A program made the position numbers and the translations under genes. A DNA stretch of 64,000 bases from Marinobacter algicola DG893 (GTDB lineage: Bacteria; Pseudomonadota; Gammaproteobacteria; Pseudomonadales; Oleiphilaceae): assembly GCF_000170835.1 (NCBI RefSeq), contig NZ_ABCP01000001.1, positions 62,001 to 126,000 of the forward strand, given 5' to 3'. Below, piece after piece: positions 54,613 through 63,466 of this stretch (position 1 is its first letter; each line of letters opens with the position of its first letter). The notes under the pieces were generated by a model. It saw nothing but the letters and a program-made list of their open reading frames with translations, made no database searches and was not told the DNA's origin.

Positions 54613-55398
54613 TCAGGGAGACAGCGGGCTCGACTCGGCACGGCAGGTCGCAAGGTGGGACTTGAGATATTTAAAGAGCAAACTACGGTCTTCTCCCAGG
54701 AGAAAGGCCCTTGCCCCCCAATCCTGCCATTCCGTTAATTGGTCAGGACTTCGGGGCAAGGCGCAAAACTCCACTGAACACCGGCGGCAACTCGCTGCCA
54801 GTTCCGTAATGGCATGATTGACAGAAGGATGGAACGGGTCGCCCGGGCAGCCCAGTGATTGCGACAGATCGACTGCTCCCGGAAGCACCCAGTCAACACC
54901 GGGAACACCCAGAATGGCTTCGCGGTTATCCATGCCTTCCTGGTCCTCAATCATGAGCACAATGAGGATTTCCTGGTTCGCCTGGCTGAGATAGTCTTTC
55001 AGCGGGAGGGTTCCGAAACCGGTCGTCCGGCCGCCGGTAATACCACGTTGCCCTGCCGGCGCGTAACGTGCCATCTGAACAACGTCGCGCGCCTCTTCTG
55101 CATTACGGATACGGGGAACAACAATCCCCTGGGCACCACTGTCCAGAGCCCGGGTAATCGCAGCACGATCAACCCCCGGCACGCGCACCAGAGGTGTGAC
55201 GGAGGCACACTCGGCGGCGCGAATCATGTGTTCGAGGGACTCCGGGTTCGTGGACATGTGCTCGGTGTCCAGTATGACAAAGTCATAGCCGGCATGGCCG
55301 ATCATCTCTACCATCCATGGTGTTGGCACAGCGTTAAGTAGTCCATACGCCGAGCGGCCCTGGGCGACCTTCTGGCGCGTCTGGTTAACTGTCAGCAC
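54613..55398 (-). CDS. HpcH/HpaI-type aldolase, SbnG-like citrate synthase candidate
   Basis: 261 residues of the HpcH/HpaI family: DFVILDTEHM (metal site Glu), PLVRVPGVDRAAITRALDSG and YAPAGQRGITGGRT match the family. In staphyloferrin B clusters SbnG, from the same family, makes citrate from oxaloacetate and acetyl-CoA. Its place as first gene of the pvs operon, behind the Fur box at 55422-55440, suggests that it feeds citrate or a 2-oxo acid into vibrioferrin. This gene is not part of the classic Vibrio pvs operon. Confidence 0.85.
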   Translation of the reverse strand: MLTVNQTRQKVAQGRSAYGLLNAVPTPWMVEMIGHAGYDFVILDTEHMSTNPESLEHMIRAAECASVTPLVRVPGVDRAAITRALDSGAQGIVVPRIRNAEEARDVVQMARYAPAGQRGITGGRTTGFGTLPLKDYLSQANQEILIVLMIEDQEGMDNREAILGVPGVDWVLPGAVDLSQSLGCPGDPFHPSVNHAITELAASCRRCSVEFCALPRSPDQLTEWQDWGARAFLLGEDRSLLFKYLKSHLATCRAESSPLSP

Positions 55399-55421
55399 AT
55401 ATACTCCGCAATCAATATAAT

Positions 55422-55440
55422 TTAAATGTTAATCATTTTC
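55422..55440 (-). promoter_or_regulatory. Fur-like box upstream of the siderophore biosynthesis operon
   Basis: Minus strand GAAAATGATTAACATTTAA matches 13 of 19 positions of the Fur consensus, in an AT-rich stretch just upstream of 55398. It would place the whole operon under iron control. Confidence 0.68.
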
Positions 55441-55547
55441 ATTCGTATTTAAAGATATATCGATTCTAAAATCAAGCGCTACGCGGATGACATCGGGGTA
55501 ATGTGAGGGACTGCCATGTTGCGGAACATTCCAGCCCATGCCGGACA

Positions 55548-56789
55548 TCATGGAACTATAGGCCTCCCAGAACCCGGCATCAGGGGGCGCAAGGCTTCGT
55601 ATCGCGCTCTGGCACTGAACAGGTCGCGAATAACGGCTTCCCGACGGAGCTTTACGCCAGTGAGCTGTCTTGCGCTGTTGATGGCGTTTTCCAGTCTGCC
55701 AGTGCCGCTGGCCAGCTCGTTCAGGCTGGCTTCCCAATGGGCGCGCTGATTGGGAAGGTGTCGCTGGTCGAGGATTTCAAGGCGGCCATAGCCTGCCTGA
55801 ACGGACGCCTTTACATCACCAATTGACGCCAGCAAATCGCGGTGGGCTTGAGTGGTTTGCCACTGTCGCTGAGAGACTTCAGCCGCCGCCCTGCGAACGG
55901 TACTGTTCTGTCGTTGCCCGCTGAACGGAATCTGAACGCCCACGCCCACCATCCAGCGCTTGCTTTCGTCAGCCCAAAGGCTGTTGTAGCCCGCACTCGC
56001 GGTAAACACGGGCCTGCGGTTGGCTTCTGCGACGTCCAGTCGGGCCCGCGCTTCAGCGGTTCGCGCCTCGGCGGCCTGAACCAGTGGGTGATCGGTTTCC
56101 ACGGGAATATCCGCCACCATCGGCATGCGGGGAGGCACGGGCAACTCCAGCTCGGATGGTTGCGGACGACGCCCCAACAAAGGAATCAGGCTGGCGGAGA
56201 GGCGGGTCTGATCAGCCTGAAGCTCAACCAGTTGCGCATCCAGAGTATCCAGTTCCGTTTCTGTCCTGAGCAACTCGCTCTGGGTACCTTCGCCGTATTC
56301 CAGTCTTTGCCGGGTTATGTCCGCTAATTGTTCCACCAGGGCGCGGGTCTCGTGATGCAACTCAATAGCCTGGGCCGAATACCACAAGCGGGCGTAGGCC
56401 TCCTTAACGGAGGCAGTCAGTTTTCTTGTCTGCCACAGGGTGTCCTGCCTTGCAGCACGCACGCCCGCCTCCGAGGCGCCACGGGACGCCGATAGCTGAT
56501 CCGGCCAGGGCAGCTTCTGACTGACCTCAAACCGGTGCCCGACCACATTGGGGCCTTCAAGCGTTTCCGGTGCGATGCCGTACTTGACGACGGGGTCAGC
56601 CCAGGTACCTGAACCTTCCACGTCCGCCTCCGCTGCCTCGATTGCGGCTTGCTGCGCACTCAGGGAGGCGTTGTTGGCCAGCGCCTCCGCAATCCATTGC
56701 TCCAACGTTTCACGGGTTTCTGCCACAGCCGGCATCGAAAGTGCGATGAATGCCGCCAGAGTTGCCTGAATTCCAGGGCGTCGAATCAT
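55548..56789 (-). CDS. cusC: TolC-family outer-membrane channel (CusC-like)
   Basis: 413 residues: signal peptide ending PAVAE, then outer-membrane factor helices (IEAAEADVEGSG, ARLWYSAQAIELHHE). It starts within the stop of the pump gene (ATGA overlap), an order of adaptor-pump-channel that differs from the two czc operons. Third RND system of the window. Confidence 0.9.
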   Translation of the reverse strand: MIRRPGIQATLAAFIALSMPAVAETRETLEQWIAEALANNASLSAQQAAIEAAEADVEGSGTWADPVVKYGIAPETLEGPNVVGHRFEVSQKLPWPDQLSASRGASEAGVRAARQDTLWQTRKLTASVKEAYARLWYSAQAIELHHETRALVEQLADITRQRLEYGEGTQSELLRTETELDTLDAQLVELQADQTRLSASLIPLLGRRPQPSELELPVPPRMPMVADIPVETDHPLVQAAEARTAEARARLDVAEANRRPVFTASAGYNSLWADESKRWMVGVGVQIPFSGQRQNSTVRRAAAEVSQRQWQTTQAHRDLLASIGDVKASVQAGYGRLEILDQRHLPNQRAHWEASLNELASGTGRLENAINSARQLTGVKLRREAVIRDLFSARARYEALRPLMPGSGRPIVP

Positions 56790-59700
56790 TGGATTGCTCC
56801 TTTTTGGGCAAGCTTTTTCAAGCGGGCGCGCTGCCAGAGATAGAAAATCACCGGAATCAGCAGCAGGGTCAGTATCAACGTGGTGACCATGCCACCGATC
56901 ATCGGGCCGGCAATCCGTTGCATCACTTCCGAGCCGGTCCCACTGCCCAGCATGATCGGCACCAGGCCAGCCACAATGGCGGCAAAAGTCATCATGATCG
57001 GGCGCACCCGTTGCGCAGCACCGTGGCTGATGGCCTGGCGCAGGGCATCCGCCGATAACTTCCCTGGCTGATGATCGACAGTTTCCAAAGCGTTTTGCAG
57101 GGACTGGTTCAGGTACACCAGCATCAGTACTCCGATTTCCACCGCCACCCCGGCCAGGGCAATAAAACCGACGGCCACGGCCACGGAGAGGTTGTAACCC
57201 AGCAGATACATCAGCCAGATGCCACCGATCATGCCGAATGGCAGGGTGCCGAGGATAATGCCCACCTCGGTCAGGTTGCGGAAGTTCAGGTACAACAGAA
57301 TGATGATGATCGCCAGGGTCAGTGGGACCACCAGCGTCAGGCGTTCCTTGGCACGCTGCATGTACTCATATTGGCCGGACCAGGCCAGTGAATAGCCGGC
57401 GGGCAGATCGATCTGTTTCTGCACCACGGACTGCGCTTCCCTTACCCAACTGCCCAGATCCCGGCCCTCGATATCCACCAGAGTCCAGCCATTGATACGG
57501 GCATTTTCCGACTTGATCATGGGCGGCCCCTTGTCGATCCGGATATCCGCCACATCCGCCAGCGCGATACGCTGGCCGTTGGGTGTCACCATCGGCAGCA
57601 GGCGCATCTGCTCCACCGAATCCCGGTACCCTTGCGGGTAACGCAGATTGATGGGATAGCGCTCCAGACCCTCCACCGTGCTGGCCACGTTCATGCCGCC
57701 AATCGCGGTGCGTACGACCGATTGAATGTCTGCGATATTCAGCCCGAAACGGGCGGCAGCCTCGCGCTGTATATCCACCTTGATGTAGCGTCCACCGGCC
57801 ACCCGCTCGGAAAACACAGAGGCTGTGCCGGGTATGTCAGTCAACACCCCCTCGAGCTTTTCCCCTATACCCTGGATCACCGTCAGGTCAGGACCGGCCA
57901 CCTTGATGCCCACCGGGGTCTTGATGCCGGTGGATAGCATGTCGATGCGGGTTTTAATGGGCATGACCCAGGCATTGGTAAGGCCCGGAAGTCTGACGGT
58001 TTTGTCCAGTTCCCGGCGCAGGGATTCCGGCGTCACGCCGGGTCGCCACTGGTCCCGTGGTTTGAACTGAATAAAGGTCTCAATCATGGTCAGCGGTGCC
58101 GGATCGGTGGCCGTCTCGGCGCGGCCGATTTTGCCGAATACCGTTTCCACTTCCGGAATATTGGCGATCAGCTTGTCGGTCTGTTGCAGAATCTGCCGGG
58201 CCTTGCCAATGGAAATGCCGGGATAGGTGGTGGGCATATACATCAGATCCCCCTCGTCCAGGGGTGGCATAAATTCACTGCCCAGCTTGTTGGCCGGCCA
58301 GAAGCCGATGATCAGCACCACCAGGCCTCCGGCAAGCATCAATGCCGGCCGCCGCAAAGCCCAGCCGATAGCCGGTCGGTACAGGGCGATCAGCAGTCGG
58401 TTGATGGGATTGCGATGCTCTGGCAATACCTTGCCACGGATGAAATAGCCCATCAGTACCGGCACCAGGGTAATGGCCAGCCCTGCAGCGGCCGCCATGG
58501 CGTAGGTTTTGGTGAACGCCAGGGGCGCGAAGAGCTTGCCCTCCTGAGCCTCTAGTGTGAAGACCGGCAGAAAGCTCACGGTGATGATCATCAGTGAGAA
58601 AAACAGCGCCGGCCCCACCTCACCCGCGGCCCGCGACATCACGGCCCATCGGTTTTCCGGTGTCAGCGGGGTTCGCTCCATGTGTTTATGGACGTTTTCC
58701 ACCATCACGATGGCCCCGTCCACCATGGCACCGATGGCAATGGCAATACCCCCGAGGGACATGATATTGGCGTTGATGCCCTGGGCGTGCATCACCACGA
58801 ACGCCGCAAGGATACCTACGGGCAGGCTGACGATGACCACCAGCGAGGAGCGAAGGTGAAACAGAAACACCGCGCAGATCAGGATGACCACCAGGAATTC
58901 CTGTAGCAGCTTTCCATACAGATTGTCCACAGCGTTGTTGATCAGCGTCGAACGATCGTAGGTGGGCACGACTTCTACCCCATCCGGGAGGCTGGCCTTG
59001 ATCTCCTCAAGCCGTTGTTTGACCCCCTGAATGGTTTCCAGTGCGTTTTCGCCGAAGCGCATCACCACGATGCCCCCGGCCACCTCGCCTTCTCCATTCA
59101 GTTCGGCGATACCCCGACGTATCTGGGGCCCTAACTGGATATCTGCCACATCCTTCAGTAACAGGGGCTTGCCATTGTCATTGACACCCAGCGGTACCTG
59201 GCGCAGATCATCCTCGTTCTGCAGATAGCCGGTAACCCTGACCATGTATTCCGCCTCGGCCATCTCCACCACGGAGGCGCCGGTTTCCTGGTTGGCGCTG
59301 TTGATAGCGACATGAATGCGCTGCAGCGTGATGTTGTGGGCTCGCAGTCGGTCCGGATTCACCACCACCTGGTACTGCTTGACCATGCCGCCAACGCTGG
59401 CCACCTCGGACACACCGGGCACGGTTTGCAGTTCAAATTTCAGAAACCAGTCCTGAATGGCCCGCAGTTCCGACAGGTCATGCTGACCGGTGCGGTCCAC
59501 CAGGGCGTAGGAGTATACCCAGCCGACGCCGGTCGCATCCGGCCCCAGCTCTGGTTTGGCGGCATCAGGCAATTGCCCGGCCACCTGGCTCAGGTATTCC
59601 AGTACCCGGGAACGGGCCCAGTACAGGTCGGTGTCGTCATCAAAAATCACGTAAACGAAGGAATCGCCGAAGAAGGAATAACCCCGAACCGTCTTGGCGC

Positions 59701-59932
59701 CCGGTACCGAGAGCATGGCGGTGGTCAGGGGGTAGGTCACCTGGTCTTCCACCACCTGGGGTGCCTGGCCCGGATAGGGAGTTTTGACGATCACCTGCAC
59801 ATCCGACAGGTCCGGGATGGCGTCAATGGGCGTTTCCTTGACGGAATACAATCCCCACCCCGTCAGGATGAGGGTGGCGAGCAGCACAAAAAAACGGTTA
59901 TGGAGTGACCACTGGATAATACGGTTAATCAT
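56786..59932 (-). CDS. cusA: Cu(I)/Ag(I) efflux RND transporter (CusA)
   Basis: 1048 residues, complete HME-RND pump. Proton-relay motif GAMVDGAIVMVEN, and the CusA-type metal loop NAWVMPIKTRIDMLSTG with its Met residues, plus DEGDLMYMPTTYPG. These Met positions are the Cu/Ag transport path in CusA, so this pump is Cu(I)/Ag(I)-specific by family. Overlaps the adaptor gene by 8 bp. Confidence 0.95.
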   Translation of the reverse strand: MINRIIQWSLHNRFFVLLATLILTGWGLYSVKETPIDAIPDLSDVQVIVKTPYPGQAPQVVEDQVTYPLTTAMLSVPGAKTVRGYSFFGDSFVYVIFDDDTDLYWARSRVLEYLSQVAGQLPDAAKPELGPDATGVGWVYSYALVDRTGQHDLSELRAIQDWFLKFELQTVPGVSEVASVGGMVKQYQVVVNPDRLRAHNITLQRIHVAINSANQETGASVVEMAEAEYMVRVTGYLQNEDDLRQVPLGVNDNGKPLLLKDVADIQLGPQIRRGIAELNGEGEVAGGIVVMRFGENALETIQGVKQRLEEIKASLPDGVEVVPTYDRSTLINNAVDNLYGKLLQEFLVVILICAVFLFHLRSSLVVIVSLPVGILAAFVVMHAQGINANIMSLGGIAIAIGAMVDGAIVMVENVHKHMERTPLTPENRWAVMSRAAGEVGPALFFSLMIITVSFLPVFTLEAQEGKLFAPLAFTKTYAMAAAAGLAITLVPVLMGYFIRGKVLPEHRNPINRLLIALYRPAIGWALRRPALMLAGGLVVLIIGFWPANKLGSEFMPPLDEGDLMYMPTTYPGISIGKARQILQQTDKLIANIPEVETVFGKIGRAETATDPAPLTMIETFIQFKPRDQWRPGVTPESLRRELDKTVRLPGLTNAWVMPIKTRIDMLSTGIKTPVGIKVAGPDLTVIQGIGEKLEGVLTDIPGTASVFSERVAGGRYIKVDIQREAAARFGLNIADIQSVVRTAIGGMNVASTVEGLERYPINLRYPQGYRDSVEQMRLLPMVTPNGQRIALADVADIRIDKGPPMIKSENARINGWTLVDIEGRDLGSWVREAQSVVQKQIDLPAGYSLAWSGQYEYMQRAKERLTLVVPLTLAIIIILLYLNFRNLTEVGIILGTLPFGMIGGIWLMYLLGYNLSVAVAVGFIALAGVAVEIGVLMLVYLNQSLQNALETVDHQPGKLSADALRQAISHGAAQRVRPIMMTFAAIVAGLVPIMLGSGTGSEVMQRIAGPMIGGMVTTLILTLLLIPVIFYLWQRARLKKLAQKGAIQ

Positions 59933-61451
59933 GAGCTGAGTCCGGTCTGGTGATCGAAGTCACCTGCTGGCCCTTGCCAGCGGGCGTCAGGGTGAAGACC
60001 ACCGTGTCATCCTTGCTCAGGCCATCCAGCGTTACTTCGGGCGCAACTGAAAACCCCATGGTCATGCTCGGCCAGTTCAGCGCCGGAATGGGCTCGTGAT
60101 TCAGCGTTACCTTGCGTTTTTCAGTGTTGATCTCGGTAATCACACCCCGGCTCTGGATCGGGCCCGCGGCCTCGTTGGTGTCCATACCGGACATCGAATT
60201 CATACCGTTGTCGGCCATGCTGGCGTTGTTTTGCTCCTCCGGTTCCAGGCGCAACATAGCGGCCTCAAGGCTAGTTTCTGAATCAATCAGGAACTGGGCG
60301 GACACCACCACCTGCTGCCCTTCCGTCAGCCCCTCGCGAATAACCACCCTGTCGCCTGCTTCCTGGCCGGTCTTGACGGGCACCGGACGAAAATAGCCGT
60401 CGTCTTCGGCCAGTAGCACGTGCTGACTGTCGCTTCGCTGGATAAGCGCCGGGCGCGGAATGGTGAGCAGGTTCTCACCGATGGGAGCGTCCATGGTGAG
60501 ATTCACGAACATATTCGGGCGCAACCGGCCATCGGGATTGGGGACGCGCACCCGAGCCCGCAGGGTCCGCGTCTTCGCATCCAGCTCCGGATAGACGTAA
60601 TCAATGGTGGCTTCCCAACGGGTGCCCGGCATGGATGGCGTGGCGAATTCAACGGCCTGGCCGGCCATGACCAGCCCGGACTGACGTTCGAAAAACTCGG
60701 CAATCACCCACACCGTATCGCGGCTGCCAATGGCCATGATTTCGGTATCCGGGCGCACGTACATACCGGCACGGGCGGGCAAGGCGGCCACATAGCCAGA
60801 GCCGGGGGCAAACACGGTGATGCGTTCGCGGATCTTTCCGGTTTTTTTCAGGTTGGCGATCTGGGCGTCGGTCATGCCAAGCGCACGCAGTTTGCCGCCA
60901 GCTGCCCCCGACTGCGAACCCCGGCTCATGCGCTCAGACATCAGAAATTCCTGCTGGGCGTTTACCAGCTCCGGTGAATAGATCTCGTACAGCGGCTCAC
61001 CACGGTTGACCGTTTCCCCCAGTGAGCGTACGTGCAGTACCTCAACCCAGCCGGCAATGCGGCTGTGAACGTGGATCAGTTGGTCTTCATCGTCGGTAAC
61101 GTAGCCCACGGTTCGAACCGGCACAGAAACGGCACCCCGGGACACCGCCTCGGTTTTAACGCCCAGATTGGCCCGGACAGCGGCGCTTATCGTCACCCCA
61201 CCATCGTCCCTTCCGCTGTTTTCCTCGGCATACACCGGCACCAGATCCATACCCATGGGAGACTGGCCGGGCTTGTCACGGCGGTAGTTGGCGTCCATGG
61301 GTGCAACCCAGTACAAGGGCTTGCTATCAGATGATTCCTCAGCAGGGTTGCCAGAACCGGCTGACTCGGACATCGACATGGTTTGTTGACTGGACAGCCA
61401 GCCAAGACCAAAGGCGACAGCGATCACTGTCACGATCAGGGCAATGCGCAT
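59925..61451 (-). CDS. cusB: CusB adaptor with C-terminal CusF-like domain
   Basis: 508 residues: membrane anchor (about 5-22), a degenerate heavy-metal-binding segment (LYWVAPMDANYRRDKPG, no Cys), the CusB adaptor domains, then from about 430 a CusF-like domain (ALNWPSMTMGFSV with the Trp and two Met that bind Cu(I)/Ag(I)). The fused CusF part would hand metal to the pump directly. Overlaps cusA by 8 bp. Confidence 0.92.
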   Translation of the reverse strand: MRIALIVTVIAVAFGLGWLSSQQTMSMSESAGSGNPAEESSDSKPLYWVAPMDANYRRDKPGQSPMGMDLVPVYAEENSGRDDGGVTISAAVRANLGVKTEAVSRGAVSVPVRTVGYVTDDEDQLIHVHSRIAGWVEVLHVRSLGETVNRGEPLYEIYSPELVNAQQEFLMSERMSRGSQSGAAGGKLRALGMTDAQIANLKKTGKIRERITVFAPGSGYVAALPARAGMYVRPDTEIMAIGSRDTVWVIAEFFERQSGLVMAGQAVEFATPSMPGTRWEATIDYVYPELDAKTRTLRARVRVPNPDGRLRPNMFVNLTMDAPIGENLLTIPRPALIQRSDSQHVLLAEDDGYFRPVPVKTGQEAGDRVVIREGLTEGQQVVVSAQFLIDSETSLEAAMLRLEPEEQNNASMADNGMNSMSGMDTNEAAGPIQSRGVITEINTEKRKVTLNHEPIPALNWPSMTMGFSVAPEVTLDGLSKDDTVVFTLTPAGKGQQVTSITRPDSAHD

Positions 61452-61530
61452 TGGTATTTCCTCGTTTAAAGCTTTTGAACGCTCGCTCGTGCCCTGGGAG
61501 CAGGGTTAACGTGCAAATTAAAGACTCAGT

Positions 61531-61926
61531 TCAGGCTTTTGAGGAATTGGGGGGAGGTGTGAGGGTATCGAGGATGATGCTGAGATAGCCTTCATGGGGA
61601 CGACGATGGGCGGAGTCTGACAGAGATTGCACCGGCGCGACTGCTTTTTCAGAAACCAGTGCACATAACATCGTACCGCAGTTGCCCTGATTGGCAGCGA
61701 TAGCACAATCCACCGATGTCATATCGCCACAAGCCATATTCTGTTCTGAACGCCCATTATTTGAGGCTAAACCAGCGTTGCAACAATCCATCGTCGCCAA
61801 TTGGCTGAAACGGACGGGAGGTTCCGTTTTGTCTGCCGTAAACTGCCCAAACGCCAGCACCGGCTGTATCGTCATGATCAGCAACAGCAGGTTAACAATG
61901 GCTTTAGGCGTTATTGAGCGCGGCAA
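61531..61926 (-). CDS. Small secreted Cys-rich protein
   Basis: 131 residues: signal peptide (ILLLLIM-type core, to about 26) and eight cysteines in pairs or short spacings (MDCCNAG, NMACGDM, VDCA, NCGTMLCAL). It is the first gene behind the promoter at 61968-61997 and precedes cusB. The cysteines may bind Cu(I) or form disulfides; no family recognised with confidence. Confidence 0.75.
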   Translation of the reverse strand: MPRSITPKAIVNLLLLIMTIQPVLAFGQFTADKTEPPVRFSQLATMDCCNAGLASNNGRSEQNMACGDMTSVDCAIAANQGNCGTMLCALVSEKAVAPVQSLSDSAHRRPHEGYLSIILDTLTPPPNSSKA

Positions 61927-61967
61927 ACGGAGTGACCCAGATTATTGAGTTTACGGGAATTTTCGAG

Positions 61968-61997
61968 ATAGTACGGCGCGCGCGCCTCAATCGTCAA
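61968..61997 (-). promoter_or_regulatory. Promoter of the cus operon with a GC palindrome in the spacer
   Basis: Minus strand: TTGACG (61997-61992), 18-bp spacer, TACTAT (61973-61968). The spacer contains the perfect 12-bp palindrome GGCGCGCGCGCC (61975-61986). It is suitably placed for the MerR-family protein encoded just upstream. Confidence 0.65.
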
Positions 61998-62020
61998 GCG
62001 AATAATCATGCCGGCTGGCA

Positions 62021-62422
62021 TCAGCTCCACTGCCGTATTAGCTGCTGGACAGAATACCCATCAGGGGCGGCTTCAGGCAGATGTTTCCACACGTCAACGC
62101 TCGCTCTCATATCGTCTCGAAGCCGCTCTAGCTCAATTAAGTGCTGTTCGAGCCGGGAAAGACGATCTGTAAACAGTTTCTTCAGTTCGTTGTTGGATAA
62201 ACCATCTTCCGTCGTTTGGGTGAGTATGGTTTTGACTTCCTCCAGCCCCAGGCCCAATTTATGGGCTTCGCGAATAAAACGTAGTCGTCTCAGGTCTTCC
62301 GAACCATACACGTAGTAACCATTTCGCAGGTTCTGCCGTGGACGGAGCAAACGTTCGCGACTATAAAAACGAACAGTGTCAGCGGAGACGTTTGCACATC
62401 TCGCAATTTCTTTAACTCGCAT
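62021..62422 (-). CDS. MerR-family regulator without C-terminal cysteines
   Basis: About 133 residues: MerR HTH (MRVKEIARCANVSADTVRFY) and dimerisation helix (LSRLEQHLIELERLRDDM), but the C-terminal part (VWKHLPEAAPDGYSV) has no Cys, so a classical thiolate metal site is missing. The only Cys is at position 9 in the HTH. The ATG at 62422 is the family start; the frame extends to 62578. It lies just upstream of the cus promoter and may regulate it, possibly through other ligands. Confidence 0.82.
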   Translation of the reverse strand: MRVKEIARCANVSADTVRFYSRERLLRPRQNLRNGYYVYGSEDLRRLRFIREAHKLGLGLEEVKTILTQTTEDGLSNNELKKLFTDRLSRLEQHLIELERLRDDMRASVDVWKHLPEAAPDGYSVQQLIRQWS

Positions 62423-62584
62423 AGTAACCGCCTTCCCAACAAATCGGCGCTTGGCCATGTCTGCTCTGAGCCACATCTTGAGGAAAAGTTCCTTCCCATT
62501 AAATTCGGGCCTGAACGCCGGCATAAACCGTTTTCTGATAGGAGCGACGACATCCCAGACATAACTGGGTGCCGGCAATCTTTG

Positions 62585-63385
62585 TCAGGGATTCACTGTC
62601 TTTGTGTTGCTTGCCGGCTGATATCTAGACCAAACAATTAGGACGAGTCCGCCGATGATCATCGGCAAGGTCAACAACTGCCCCATGGTCACCCAGCCGA
62701 GGGCGATGAACCCCAGTTGCGGGTCGGGGAGGCGAACAAACTCGACCACAAAACGGAAAATTCCATAGAGCACCGAGAACAAGCCGGAAGTTGCGCCCAT
62801 CCGACGAGGGTGGCTTGAAAACCACCACAGCACAGCGAACAGCACAACACCTTCCAGTGCAAACTCATACAGCGACGACGGGTGGCGTGGCTCTGGCCCA
62901 ATATTCGGTAACACCATGGCCCAGGGGGCATCGCTGACCCGCCCCGGAAGCTCGTGATTGATAAAATTGCCAAGGCGCCCTGCCCCCAGCCCAATCGGCA
63001 CCAGCGGCGCGATAAAGTCCGTAAGTCGGAAAAAACGCAGATTATGTTTGCGAGCAAAAACCAGGGCGGCGACCAATACTCCGGCAAAGCCTCCGTGAAA
63101 GCTCATGCCGCCTTCCCAGATTTTGAATAACCAGAACGGGTTGTCCGCCAGTTTGTCAAAGCCGTAGAACAGCGCATATCCCACGCGGCCACCCAGTATT
63201 ACGCCCACAGCACAGTAGAAAATCAGTGTTTCGATCGCCTCGGAGCTCAACCCTAAGCGGTGAGCCCGGCGACGGGCGAGCCACCAGGCCGACAAAAAGC
63301 CAACAAGGTACATCAGGCCATACCAATGGATCTGTAGCGGACCTAAAGAGATCGCTATTGGATCGATTTGTGGGTATTGCAGCAT
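62585..63385 (-). CDS. lgt: Prolipoprotein diacylglyceryl transferase
   Basis: 266 residues, seven TM helices, with the Lgt signature GAGRLGNFINHELPGR and HGGFAG. It adds diacylglycerol to lipoprotein cysteines. A housekeeping gene, so this end of the window is probably core chromosome. Confidence 0.96.
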   Translation of the reverse strand: MLQYPQIDPIAISLGPLQIHWYGLMYLVGFLSAWWLARRRAHRLGLSSEAIETLIFYCAVGVILGGRVGYALFYGFDKLADNPFWLFKIWEGGMSFHGGFAGVLVAALVFARKHNLRFFRLTDFIAPLVPIGLGAGRLGNFINHELPGRVSDAPWAMVLPNIGPEPRHPSSLYEFALEGVVLFAVLWWFSSHPRRMGATSGLFSVLYGIFRFVVEFVRLPDPQLGFIALGWVTMGQLLTLPMIIGGLVLIVWSRYQPASNTKTVNP

Positions 63386-63466
63386 TGGTTATCCTGATTA
63401 AATGTTTGAAAGTGCCCCCGGGCGCTAATCAAATACACCCGGGGTTCAATTATAGCGGTTTCCGTT

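Noticed and set aside
59312-59908. Plus-strand frame of 198 codons
   Set aside because: Antisense to cusA; no recognisable features.
63416-63444. CCCCGGG...CCCGGGG inverted repeat between the peroxiredoxin and lgt genes
   Set aside because: No T run follows on the transcribed strand; weak as an intrinsic terminator.
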